Shown here one piece after another: positions 6,652 to 14,202 of a DNA stretch of 34,463 bases. Both the position numbers and the translations under genes were made by a program. This stretch comes from Patescibacteria group bacterium (lineage in GTDB: Bacteria > Patescibacteriota > Patescibacteriia > 2-12-FULL-57-11), in assembly GCA_004299275.1 (NCBI GenBank), contig SCSU01000063.1, forward strand, positions 1-34,463, in the 5' to 3' direction. The number at the start of each line of letters is the position of its first letter. The stretch's first letter is position 1. The notes under the pieces were generated by a model. It saw only the letters and a program-made list of their open reading frames with translations. It had not been told where the DNA came from and searched no databases.

Positions 6652-7947
6652 ATGAAAATTTTTAAGGAATCCTGGATTGCCGTCAAACTTCTCCTTAATG
6701 ACCGTCGGGCGCAAGTTGTCGCCGCGCTCGGCGCGCTCGCTTTCGGCTACCTAAACTACTGGCTCTTTTACCAGGTAACGACCTTTTCGCATTTTTGGCG
6801 GCAGGGCATAGCCGACGAATATGGCCGATTCAGCGTCGCCTACACCATCACCGCGATTGCCGCCACTGTCGCGACTATTGCGCTCTTCGGTATCGGCGCG
6901 GCTCTGCTTGACTGGCAATTCCGACATAAGCGGCAGGAGAAACTCGGAAATCTTTTCGCCGGCGGATTCGGGACGCTCTCCGGCGCTTTTGGCGCCGCTT
7001 GTCCGGTCTGTGGCGCGTTTCTGCTCCAGGCGCTCGGCGTCGCGAGCGGCATCAGTCTCTTCCCGCTCAAAGGGCTGGAGTTCAAATTTTTGAGCTTGGG
7101 GCTCTTGGCCGCCGGCACGGTTTACTCCGGCGCGAAATCCCTGCCCCTGCTCCAGAGCAAATGCGACGACTGCCGGCCGCGGCTAGCGGAAAAAACCGGC
7201 TCGGCGCCGGCTCCGGCCGCGAACTTTTGGGGGAGGAACGCCTTGACTAATTTTCTAATTGCCGTCTTGGCGTTGAACCACATCCTCATCGGCCAAGTAG
7301 CCGTCGGAATGGGGGGCAACGGCTCCGGTTCCAGTTCTAAAAGTGTCGGCGCGTTTTTGGGCTCGCTGATCGGAATCAAGTCAGCCGCGGCCAAGGTGAT
7401 TATCGCCCCGAAACTTAATCCGGACGGCCGAACGACTTCCCTCGTGGAACAGCCGACCATTACCGAAGTACCGGCAAACCCAAATTCCGGCGACGCGCTC
7501 GCGGACTCCAAGGTGGTGATGCTCGCGACCGGCAAGCCGTTCTACGCTCCGGATGATATTGACTTTGACGACCCGATTAACGCGCAAAATAAATGGGGCG
7601 CGTATGAAGACGGCATTCAATTAACGGGTGCTCTGCAGACGCGGTATGACCAGCTAATCAGCGCCATGCTTTGCAGTTACTGTTGTGGCTCGCCGACCAG
7701 GGCCACGCTAAATAAGCAGTGTGGCTGTGCCCACGCCCGCGCCGTGCGTGGTTTCTATAAATATATGCTGCAGACTTACGGCGATAAGTATTCGAATGAA
7801 GAACTGATCGGCGAATCCCACCGTTGGTATGCGCTCTGGTATCCGAAAGGGATGCTTGAGGATTATCTCCTGGCCACGGGTAAGGGTGACGTCATCGGCC
7901 ACGAGACGCACGGCGGCGCCGGCGCCGACGGCCGCCACGGACTTTAA
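6652..7947 (+). CDS. Cysteine-rich polytopic membrane protein, possible metal or thiol handling
   Basis: 431 residues. The first half has about five membrane segments with CPVCG (C117, C120) inside a glycine-rich helix and a CDDC pair (C171, C174) in a loop. Membrane CPxC motifs of this kind recall MerC/MerT-like carriers. A linker with an extended outer segment (about 220-330) leads to a C-terminal domain with CSYCCG (341-346), QCGCAHA (356-362) and a helical tail with SNEELIGESHRWYALWYP. This domain recalls PCYCGC-type metal-binding proteins, but the match is only to the motif style. It starts 10 bases after the triple-thioredoxin gene. Substrate unknown. Confidence 0.75.
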   Translation: MKIFKESWIAVKLLLNDRRAQVVAALGALAFGYLNYWLFYQVTTFSHFWRQGIADEYGRFSVAYTITAIAATVATIALFGIGAALLDWQFRHKRQEKLGNLFAGGFGTLSGAFGAACPVCGAFLLQALGVASGISLFPLKGLEFKFLSLGLLAAGTVYSGAKSLPLLQSKCDDCRPRLAEKTGSAPAPAANFWGRNALTNFLIAVLALNHILIGQVAVGMGGNGSGSSSKSVGAFLGSLIGIKSAAAKVIIAPKLNPDGRTTSLVEQPTITEVPANPNSGDALADSKVVMLATGKPFYAPDDIDFDDPINAQNKWGAYEDGIQLTGALQTRYDQLISAMLCSYCCGSPTRATLNKQCGCAHARAVRGFYKYMLQTYGDKYSNEELIGESHRWYALWYPKGMLEDYLLATGKGDVIGHETHGGAGADGRHGL

Positions 7948-7992
7948 TTTCAATCTAATTCTAACTTCTAACACCTAACTTTTTAACTTCTT

Positions 7993-8289
7993 ATGCCAGA
8001 ACTCAACGAAAACACGGCTAACGAAACGCCGCAGGCCGAAGTACAGCCAAAGTCGAAATCTTTAACAATTAAAATCCCGCGCTTCAACATCCAAACGACG
8101 GTTCTCACGCTCATCGCTCTAGTAACCGTCTTCCAGACCTTTCAGCTCTATGCCCTCAAGGCATCAGCAAAAAGCATCACGGTCAAACCCGCCGTGGCGG
8201 CAAGCGCAGCGAGCACCGACGCGTCACATCACAGCGAAAGCGGCTCGGGCTCGGGTTCGGCGGCACCCGCCATGGTCGGCGGCTGTTAA
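7993..8289 (+). CDS. Small single-pass membrane protein ending in Gly-Gly-Cys
   Basis: 98 residues: a charged cytoplasmic N-terminus, one membrane helix (about 36-56), then an Ala/Ser/Gly-rich tail with one His-His pair and the C-terminal end MVGGC. The only cysteine is the last residue. A terminal thiol on a flexible outer tail could be a substrate for disulfide exchange or metal capture, or a modification site. That is inference. It is the last gene of the rightward set, followed by a strong terminator at 8300. Confidence 0.75.
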   Translation: MPELNENTANETPQAEVQPKSKSLTIKIPRFNIQTTVLTLIALVTVFQTFQLYALKASAKSITVKPAVAASAASTDASHHSESGSGSGSAAPAMVGGC

Positions 8290-8299
8290 AAAAACTAAT

Positions 8300-8335
8300 A
8301 AATCGCTCCGATGGCCATCGGAGCGATTTTATTTT
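8300..8335. terminator. Strong terminator between convergent genes
   Basis: AAATCGCTCCGATGG directly meets its complement CCATCGGAGCGATTT (8300-8329), a perfect 15-bp palindrome followed by a T-rich run (TTATTTT). A-rich sequence on the other side lets it work in both directions, for the rightward thiol set and the leftward kinase operon. Confidence 0.9.
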
Positions 8336-8338
8336 CCC

Positions 8339-9832
8339 TTATGTCAGCGCCATGGTCCCTTCGATTTTCCTCATGCCGGTGGCCGGAATCGTAAGATAAA
8401 AAGTCGAACCCTTGTTTTCCTCGGAATGGAACCAAATTTGTCCCTGCAGTTTTTCCAAAACTGAATAGACGATATAGAGGCCTAAACCCGTGCCCTCCGT
8501 GTATTTTAACCTGACGTTATCGCCGCGGAAAAACTTGCTAAATATTTTTTCTTGCTGTTCCTGCGGTATGCCCCAGCCGGTATCGGCGATGGAAACGCAT
8601 AAACTGTTCTCCTCAAGCCCCCGGCCGCCGAACTTTTCTCCCGACTTTTTAATAACAGCCGAAAGCGTAATAATCCCCCCTTCCGACGTGTATTTTGCCG
8701 CGTTTGACAGCAAATTTTGCAGGATAATTCTGAACAGGTTTGGATCGATATTCATCGGTGGGATGTTTTTATCCAGGTTTGTTTCCACTTTTAATTTCTT
8801 TTTTACAATCTCCGCTTTTTGTTCAGCCAGCGCGCTTTGTATAAGTTCAGAGACATCGGCCATTTTTGGTTCAACCACCATGGTGCCGGTCTCGAGCCGC
8901 GCGACGTTAAGAAGCGCGTCCACCAATTCCACCATGTGCCGATTGGCCTTAAATATTTCATTAAGGTATTTAACCTGTTCGCGGCTAACCTTGCCGACAT
9001 CGCCGTCAATAAGCATTTCCGTGTACCAATTAATGGTGGAGAGCGGTGTCCGGAGCTGGTGGGAAGCCAGCGAAACAAATTCGGTTTTTGCCCGGTCCAG
9101 CTTGCTTTCCTCCGTAATATCGCGAAAGACGATTATCGCCCCAATGACCTCTTTGCCAAAATAAACCGGCGCCGCGACCAGAGTCACGGGCAGCTTGCTC
9201 CCTTTTTTATTCACAAAGTAATAAGGATGCCCGATGGTGGTAGAGACAGTCGTTTTTTGGGACAACACTCTGCTGACCGGCAATTCTTCGTCGGCAAGTT
9301 CTTTTTCGTTTTCGTCCGCAAGCGCGAAGGATTCAGAAAAAACGCTGCCGATTGTCTCATACGGATTTAAATCCAGCATTTCCCTGGCCGCCTTATTGAT
9401 TAAAAGTATTTCTGAGTCATGGCCAACAACAACCACGCCCTCCCCGATACTCTCAAGCAACGTCTTATTTTTTGAATTTTCTTCTTCAATCACTTTTTTC
9501 GCCAAATCCAAGTCTTCGGCGAGATTTAACAGAGCTTTCCGCAAGTTATACGCGTCTACAATCTTTTTGGATAATTCTACTGTCCTTTCTTCTACTTTTC
9601 GCTCCAGTTGAACACGCAGTTTTTCGTTTTCAAAAAGGCAAAAATAAAAAATGAAAAAGGCATTAGATACGCTGTAGAACGAAAACCATAAGATGAAAAC
9701 TTGGCCGCTGATATGGAAATACCCTCCGAGCGACAATAAAAAATAACCCGCGGCGGCTATGCCGAACAAAACGTTTAAAATGCCCAGCGCGCGTGTCAAC
9801 CTTTTGAAAGTTATTTTAAATTTTTCCGTCAT
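8339..9832 (-). CDS. PAS-domain sensor histidine kinase
   Basis: 497 residues from ATG at 9832; an in-frame TTG at 9850 would add six residues. Two membrane helices (about 14-66) are followed by a coiled coil, a PAS domain (about 122-245, ending with the PAC motif FRDITEESK), a HisKA domain with phosphoacceptor His258 in SHQLRTPLS, and a HATPase domain with NLLSNAAKYT (N box), DTGWGIP (G1), FSKFFRG and GTGLGLYIV (G2). It autophosphorylates and passes phosphate to a response regulator, but none is encoded nearby. It overlaps the upstream HAMP/PAS gene by 17 bases, so they are probably coupled. Confidence 0.93.
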   Translation of the reverse strand: MTEKFKITFKRLTRALGILNVLFGIAAAGYFLLSLGGYFHISGQVFILWFSFYSVSNAFFIFYFCLFENEKLRVQLERKVEERTVELSKKIVDAYNLRKALLNLAEDLDLAKKVIEEENSKNKTLLESIGEGVVVVGHDSEILLINKAAREMLDLNPYETIGSVFSESFALADENEKELADEELPVSRVLSQKTTVSTTIGHPYYFVNKKGSKLPVTLVAAPVYFGKEVIGAIIVFRDITEESKLDRAKTEFVSLASHQLRTPLSTINWYTEMLIDGDVGKVSREQVKYLNEIFKANRHMVELVDALLNVARLETGTMVVEPKMADVSELIQSALAEQKAEIVKKKLKVETNLDKNIPPMNIDPNLFRIILQNLLSNAAKYTSEGGIITLSAVIKKSGEKFGGRGLEENSLCVSIADTGWGIPQEQQEKIFSKFFRGDNVRLKYTEGTGLGLYIVYSVLEKLQGQIWFHSEENKGSTFYLTIPATGMRKIEGTMALT

Positions 9833-10766
9833 TGTGATTTTTTGACTCAAGTTCCGATTTAAGCCGTTGGTTTTCTCCCTTCAACCTGACCATTTCTATC
9901 TCCCGTCCGACCAAAAAAATATTGAGTTTTTCCAGTTCCTCAATTTTCGTTAAGAGCGCCGCTATTGTCTGCTCTCCATGCGGCACGATTTTTGACGGTA
10001 TTTTTGCCCTTCCCGGCGCGGCCGCCATTTGTTGCTTTAGTGCCGCAATTTCTGTTTTTAATTTGACCATTTCTAATTCCCTGCCAACCATCATGTTGTT
10101 CAAACGCTCGATTTCCGCAAGACGAACTTTTAAATCCCACTCCAATTTCTTTCGCTCCGTAATGTCAATAGCCACGCCCGATATATTTTCTTTTTTTCCA
10201 TCAATAACCGCCCCAGTGAGTACCGTTTTATCTCGTTTTTTTGCCGTTATTATGTCCAACTCTAGCGTAACTTCCCCCTTTTCTCTGAGATTTTTCAAAA
10301 AAAACTCCCTGTCTTTGGGTCTTTTATATAAATCAATGACATTTGCCGCCCGCATTTGTTCTAACGTGTCAAAATCCAAAATTTTTAAAAGCGCTCTGTT
10401 GGCAAAAATAAATTTGCCCTTAACCGAAGTCTGAAACAGACCGACAAATGGGACTTCCAGGAGGGAACGCAATTTTTCCTCCGATGCCTTAATCTCCGCT
10501 GTTTCTTTACCAATCTTTTCTTTAAGCTCCGTTGTCAATTTTTCGTAATCGGCTATTTTTTCGCGAATTACTTCTAACATCACCTTGATGCCGCTATAGA
10601 GCCCCGAAAACTCATCTTCTCGTCTCAAAACTTCAACATCTGGCGTAAGATCTCCGACAGAAACCGCCGCAAAAATAGGCAGAAGCTTCTCCAGCTTCTC
10701 CTTTACGAACGAACGGTATCGTTCAAGTTCCGGATTTGTTTTTACTTCCCCTGGTCCCTGAGCCAT
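9816..10766 (-). CDS. Cytoplasmic HAMP/PAS protein with duplicated coiled-coil motif
   Basis: 316 residues. It has a HAMP-like segment (about 28-72), a linker helix, and a PAS/PAC domain (about 95-207, ending ISGVAIDITERKK). A coiled-coil tail follows in which one unit occurs twice: LNNMMVGRELEMVKLK (222-237) and LNIFLVGREIEMVRLK (281-296). No membrane segment and no kinase domain are present. It probably senses a ligand or relays a conformational signal to the kinase encoded next. Its ATG lies inside the end of the STAS-like gene (25-base overlap). Confidence 0.85.
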   Translation of the reverse strand: MAQGPGEVKTNPELERYRSFVKEKLEKLLPIFAAVSVGDLTPDVEVLRREDEFSGLYSGIKVMLEVIREKIADYEKLTTELKEKIGKETAEIKASEEKLRSLLEVPFVGLFQTSVKGKFIFANRALLKILDFDTLEQMRAANVIDLYKRPKDREFFLKNLREKGEVTLELDIITAKKRDKTVLTGAVIDGKKENISGVAIDITERKKLEWDLKVRLAEIERLNNMMVGRELEMVKLKTEIAALKQQMAAAPGRAKIPSKIVPHGEQTIAALLTKIEELEKLNIFLVGREIEMVRLKGENQRLKSELESKNHNDGKI

Positions 10767-11112
10767 AGTTCTGCTTCTTTTCTAGTATTGAAATATTTTG
10801 CTTTATCATTCATTCCGGAAGCAAATAAAATGAAGTTAGAAATATTTTTCATAAACATGTTTGCCCCAGACAAGGCGACCAGGTCGTAATCGGCGTTCCG
10901 TAGGGCGTGAACTGATGCTTTTCTGGAGCCGGCGGTGGATTCCCAAGTCGGGAAAGGTCAGTCAAAATTTTTACCGGTTTCCCGTTTTTTCTAAGCTGTT
11001 TCGATAATTCCAAAATCGCCCGCACGCTCGCTTGAACCGAATCGTAGGTCTGGTCTCCGATATATTTTTGCTCAATAAAACCGTCCCTGTTCAAAAAGAC
11101 TGAGTTGGCCAT
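10742..11112 (-). pseudogene. STAS/SpoIIAA-like protein gene with a single-base frameshift
   Basis: The frame from ATG 11112 reads a STAS-like start (VFLNRDGFIEQKYIGDQ, then KPVKILTDLSRLG) and then runs into unrelated residues. Shifting by one base near 10939-10944 gives a convincing continuation: GSRKASVHALRNADYDLVALSG, then NMFMKNISNFILFASG, ending with stop at 10742. One base seems missing from the GGGAA run, and restoring it gives about 123 residues, typical for the family. It could be a true mutation or an assembly error. No canonical slippery heptamer is present. Such proteins often act as partner domains in sensory operons, which fits its place between two PAS genes. Confidence 0.8.
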
Positions 11113-11121
11113 GGCCGTTCA

Positions 11122-11628
11122 TCAACTGCAGACGGACTTCAATTTTTCGACGGTACAGGCGCCATTTTTAAAAAGTGCCAGTAATTTTGACAAGAAAGCG
11201 AGTTCTTCCAGAGTCTCGTTTTCATTATTTTCCTCTAACTTGAATTCAATTCCCATAAAATATTTCACATTACCTTCATTGTCGGTAATTGGCAGGATGT
11301 AGAGTTCCAGATAATAAAATTCTCCATCCTTCCGTTTATTCTTGACGATGCCGAAAAAACTCTTTTTATCTTCTTTAATGCGTTGCCACATGGCCTCATA
11401 AAACGGGTCCTCCATGTGGCCGCCCCATAAGTCCGCCGGATTTTTCATCAGTATCTCATCGCGTTCGAAACCCGTGCCTGCCGCCACCTTGCGGGAAGCG
11501 TATAAAACGTTGGCGTTCGCGTCAGTAATTATAATATGCCGCGGGATGCGGTCCAAAAAATTAAAAATACTTTTTAACTCATCAACGGCTTTTTGAAATT
11601 CCACCATATTTGTGGGAACGCGGTACAT
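11122..11628 (-). CDS. Single PAS-domain protein
   Basis: 168 residues. After an N-terminal helix, one PAS domain covers about 28-135: HIIITDANANVLYASRKVAAGTGF, then NPADLWGG, then FGIVKNKRKDGEFYYLELYILPITDNEG and the PAC end. A helical tail follows. No output domain is present, so it must signal through partners. It is the first gene of the leftward sensory operon, with a 10-base gap to the STAS-like gene. The ligand cannot be read from the sequence. Confidence 0.85.
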   Translation of the reverse strand: MYRVPTNMVEFQKAVDELKSIFNFLDRIPRHIIITDANANVLYASRKVAAGTGFERDEILMKNPADLWGGHMEDPFYEAMWQRIKEDKKSFFGIVKNKRKDGEFYYLELYILPITDNEGNVKYFMGIEFKLEENNENETLEELAFLSKLLALFKNGACTVEKLKSVCS

Positions 11629-11683
11629 AACATTAGTCAGAAAATATCGCTTTGATGATTAATGCCACCGGAAGGGCGTTGAT

Positions 11684-12091
11684 TTAATCCGCCTGCTTTT
11701 TCCTTAAATATAAACTGGCGGAATTGATGCAAAACCGTTTGCCACCGGGCTTGGGTCCGTCGTCAAAGACGTGGCCGAGATGACTGCCGCAACGGGCGCA
11801 CTTCACCTCAACTCTATCCATCCCATCGCTCCGGTCAATTTTCGACTCTATTTTTTTATTATCCAACGGCGCCGAAAAACTCGGCCAGCCGGTTCCGGAG
11901 TCGTATTTGGTCTCTGAATTGAACAATTCATTGCCGCAGGCGGCGCAGAGATAAACACCCTTGTCCTTCGTTTTCCAGTATTTGCCGGTAAAGGCCGGCT
12001 CGGTCCCGCATTGGCGAAGAACGCGGTATTGTTCGGGCGTCAATTCTTTTTGCCATTCCTTTGCGGTCTTTAAAATTTTCTTCTGGGCCAT
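11684..12091 (-). CDS. msrB: Peptide-methionine (R)-S-oxide reductase
   Basis: 135 residues, full length. Zinc-binding CxxC pairs are C49/C52 and C98/C101. The substrate region contains GTGWPSF (66-72), and the catalytic Cys121 lies in FCINSASL. It reduces the R form of methionine sulfoxide in proteins, probably in the cytoplasm because no signal peptide is seen. It is divergent from msrA with about 146 bases between them, so the pair likely share an oxidative-stress role. Confidence 0.96.
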   Translation of the reverse strand: MAQKKILKTAKEWQKELTPEQYRVLRQCGTEPAFTGKYWKTKDKGVYLCAACGNELFNSETKYDSGTGWPSFSAPLDNKKIESKIDRSDGMDRVEVKCARCGSHLGHVFDDGPKPGGKRFCINSASLYLRKKQAD

Positions 12092-12237
12092 AATACGCTT
12101 TGGTTCCGCGGCAAAATCAAACTATGGCCCATAATTCGCCCTTGGCTTTTAGTATACCTTTACGCAGGTACAAGGTCTCCCCTCCTGTGGATAACTCCAT
12201 AACGTTAAATAAAATTTGTGAAATAATAGCATAAAAT

Positions 12238-12801
12238 ATGGCAAAAAAGGCGATTGAAAAAATAGAACGAGCAGTCTTTGGCGGCGGGTGCTTTTGGTGC
12301 ACCGAGGCCGTTTTTAAGATGCTCAAGGGGGTTATTTCGGTCACTCCGGGTTATGCCGGCGGCAGCAAACCAAATCCAAGTTATGAGGAAATTTGCGGCG
12401 GCGAGACCGGCCATGCCGAGGTCATCCGCGTTGAGTATGCGCCATCAAAAATATCTTATGATGATTTACTGACGGTCTTCTTTGCCACCCACGACTCCAC
12501 GACTGTCAATCGCCAGGGCGGAGACGTCGGCCCGCAATACCGCTCAATAATCCTTTATGCCAATGAGGCGCAAAAGGCAGAAGCCGAGCGATTTATCCGC
12601 AATCTCAACTCCTCGTCCCCCCAAGGTCAGCTGATAGTTACAGAAGTAAAACCTCTGGACCGCTTTTGGCCGGCGGAGGATTATCACCGCGACTACTACG
12701 CCCAAAATCCCGACCAACCGTATTGCCGGACAGTCATCAGCCCCAAACTAAAAAAAGTCAAAGAAAAATTCGCCAAACTGCTTAAATCACAGGGAGAATA
12801 A
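12238..12801 (+). CDS. msrA: Peptide-methionine (S)-S-oxide reductase
   Basis: 187 residues. The signature GCFWC has catalytic Cys18, followed by ETGHAEVIRVEY and the substrate motif YHRDYY near residues 143-148. A later cysteine (YCRTVISPKL) may be a resolving or recycling thiol. It reduces the S form of methionine sulfoxide and complements msrB encoded divergently. No export signal. An in-frame start precisely before AKKAIEKIERAVFGGG gives normal family length. Confidence 0.96.
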   Translation: MAKKAIEKIERAVFGGGCFWCTEAVFKMLKGVISVTPGYAGGSKPNPSYEEICGGETGHAEVIRVEYAPSKISYDDLLTVFFATHDSTTVNRQGGDVGPQYRSIILYANEAQKAEAERFIRNLNSSSPQGQLIVTEVKPLDRFWPAEDYHRDYYAQNPDQPYCRTVISPKLKKVKEKFAKLLKSQGE

Positions 12802-12867
12802 ACAGCCAAATTAAACTGATTGTGTAGAAAGCGGTTTGCATTTCTAAACTGCCATTCGAATTATAGA

Positions 12868-12896
12868 TTGACTCAATACGCGACTGGCGGTATCAT
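12868..12896 (+). promoter_or_regulatory. Promoter of tRNA-Asn
   Basis: TTGACT (12868-12873), a 17-base spacer and TATCAT (12891-12896). Predicted transcription starts near 12903, about 12 bases before the tRNA. The same two hexamers with the same spacing occur at 31230-31258, which supports both sites. Confidence 0.75.
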
Positions 12897-12914
12897 TTTT
12901 AAACTTTTTCATAT

Positions 12915-12989
12915 TCCGGGGTAGCGCAGCGGTAGCGCAGAGGACTGTTAATCCTTTGGTCGTGGGTTCGAATCCCACCCCCGGAGCCA
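12915..12989 (+). tRNA. tRNA-Asn (GTT anticodon)
   Basis: 75 nt including an encoded CCA end. The acceptor stem TCCGGGG pairs with CCCCGGA. The D arm is GCGC/GCGC. The anticodon stem-loop holds CTGTTAA with GTT at 12947-12949. The T arm is GTGGG-TTCGAAT-CCCAC. The discriminator base is G. A promoter lies upstream and a terminator follows at once. Confidence 0.96.
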
Positions 12990-13028
12990 AAGTAAAACGA
13001 CTACCATTCGGTAGTCGTTTTACTTTTT
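12990..13028 (+). terminator. Terminator of tRNA-Asn
   Basis: A 16-bp stem, AAGTAAAACGACTACC (12990-13005) against GGTAGTCGTTTTACTT (13010-13025), with a 4-nt loop and a T run to 13028. It begins directly after the CCA end. Confidence 0.9.
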
Positions 13029-13039
13029 GACTGTGAGGT

Positions 13040-13190
13040 GTGGTTCGAACCTGCCTGCCGGCAGGCAGGCGGGCACGAGCGAGACAAGCCACAGGGCGGC
13101 GCAGGCGAGCGACGACCAAGCCAACGTCTTGGCTTGGTCGGTGCCCAGGACAAGGAGCGAAGCGACGAGGAAATCCCACCCCCGGAGCCA
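13040..13190 (+). repeat. Duplicated tRNA-Asn 3' fragment interrupted by a palindromic insert
   Basis: TGGTTCGAA at 13041-13049 resembles the T-loop side of the tRNA. AATCCCACCCCCGGAGCCA at 13172-13190 is identical to the tRNA 3' end (12971-12989). Between them is about 120 bases carrying a perfect 20-bp palindrome (CCTGCCTGCC/GGCAGGCAGG, 13050-13069) and a second inverted repeat (GACCAAGCCA/TGGCTTGGTC, about 13114-13139). A T-arm fragment therefore appears split by a repeat. It could be a remnant of integration at the tRNA 3' end. It also makes a false protein-coding frame in this interval. Confidence 0.7.
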
Positions 13191-13191
13191 G

Positions 13192-13226
13192 AGAAAACCG
13201 ACCACCTTAGGCGGTCGGTTTTCTTT
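13192..13226 (+). terminator. Terminator after the duplicated tRNA fragment
   Basis: AGAAAACCGACC (13192-13203) pairs with GGTCGGTTTTCT (13213-13224), followed by a short T run. It stands at the same place relative to the CCA copy as the first terminator does to tRNA-Asn, but its sequence is different. Confidence 0.75.
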
Positions 13227-13251
13227 AAATAGTTATGTTCTACATTATTTT

Positions 13252-14076
13252 TTACTGCGTCGTGGTGGCGCCGGTGGAGGTATTGGTGTTTGCCGGCGGG
13301 ACAGGCGCGTGCTTTTTGGCCACTTCCATTGCTGCGCGATAAACCTTCCAAGCCGCCTCTTGCGCGGCGCGGAAGTTCTTCATCGCCGTTTCAATGGCCT
13401 CGCGCTCTATTTTTCTGGCGGCCTCATTTTCATCGCGATAAACCTTCCAAGCCGCTTCGGTTGCGTCACGGGAGGCCTTTTGCGCGGTTTCTACTGCCTC
13501 GCCAAATGCCTTATTAGCCGCCTTGCGCCCCTCTGGCGTCCCATCGCAACGCGTCTTCCAATCCGCCAGCGCGGCGTCAATCGCGGTTTTTCGTGCCGCA
13601 ATCGCGGTATCAACCGCCGCCTTACGCTTGGCCAGGGCGGCGTCATGCGTCGCGCGGTAGCTCTTAATCGCCGCCTCAACGGCCTCGCGGCGCGTCTTCA
13701 TGGCGACGTCAATCGCGGTCCGATAAGCAGCCGCCGCGGCCTTGACTGCCTCGTTCTTATAACCGCGCGAGTCCCGCTCCACGCGGCGATTCTCCTTCCA
13801 TTTATCCTGTTCAAATCGCCGATTTTCAAGCCATTTATCGCCCTCGGCTTGACGGTTTGCTTTCCATTTACCCTGTTCGTCACGGCGGTGCTCGAGCCAC
13901 TCCTCGGAATTAAGCCGCTTTTCGGCCAGCTTCTTCTCCCACTTAACCGTCCGCTCGTCGCACTTAGACGCCGGCTGAGTTGAAGTCGCAGCCGCATCCT
14001 CGGCGAGCGCGGCGTATGGCGCGAGCAGCGTCACCGCCAGCCCGACAACGGCTATTTTTTGGGTGCATTTGCCCAT
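13252..14076 (-). CDS. Secreted alanine-rich helical-repeat protein
   Basis: 274 residues from ATG 14076, chosen because it opens with a good signal peptide (KIAVVGLAVTLLAPYAALAEDA). Upstream in-frame residues only translate a palindrome. After the signal, Trp/Arg/Lys-rich repeats such as KWLENRRFEQDKWKENRR run to about residue 105. Long alanine-rich amphipathic helices follow, built of units like EAAWKVYRDENEAARK and QEAAWKVYRAAMEVAKK. The C-terminus is a Pro/Thr/Asn tail. It probably forms a rod or coiled coil outside the membrane. Function is unknown, with a structural or surface role possible. Confidence 0.8.
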   Translation of the reverse strand: MGKCTQKIAVVGLAVTLLAPYAALAEDAAATSTQPASKCDERTVKWEKKLAEKRLNSEEWLEHRRDEQGKWKANRQAEGDKWLENRRFEQDKWKENRRVERDSRGYKNEAVKAAAAAYRTAIDVAMKTRREAVEAAIKSYRATHDAALAKRKAAVDTAIAARKTAIDAALADWKTRCDGTPEGRKAANKAFGEAVETAQKASRDATEAAWKVYRDENEAARKIEREAIETAMKNFRAAQEAAWKVYRAAMEVAKKHAPVPPANTNTSTGATTTQ

Positions 14077-14155
14077 AAAAATAAAAGTTAGATTTATTAG
14101 ATCCGATAAAATATACGATGCCTCCGCAGAAAAGTTACAACCGCATCGAATATCG

Positions 14156-14189
14156 GGATGTTGAACATCCCGATGGATGTTCAACATCC
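14156..14189. repeat. Palindrome of the GGATGTTGAACATCC family, copy 2
   Basis: GGATGTTGAACATCC (14156-14170), CGAT, GGATGTTCAACATCC (14175-14189). It lies between rpoD and the helical-repeat gene, both on the minus strand, and could serve as a weak terminator or processing site for the rpoD message. Confidence 0.85.
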
Positions 14190-14202
14190 AAACGTCAATG
14201 AG

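Noticed and set aside
8490-9164. Rightward open frame of 224 codons
   Set aside because: It is the shadow of the histidine kinase, whose catalytic motifs are clear on the other strand.
10939-10944. Programmed -1 frameshift in the STAS-like gene
   Set aside because: The site reads CTT GGG AAT and does not form an X-XXY-YYZ slippery heptamer, so a simple one-base loss is more likely.
12844-13179. Open frame antisense to tRNA-Asn
   Set aside because: It reads through the tRNA, its terminator and the palindrome insert, producing the well-known GVGFEPTT-type artefact of reversed tRNA sequence.
13027-13983. Long rightward open frame of 318 codons
   Set aside because: It begins in the palindrome insert and then lies opposite the helical-repeat gene, whose opposite strand stays open because of its Ala/Arg-rich codons.
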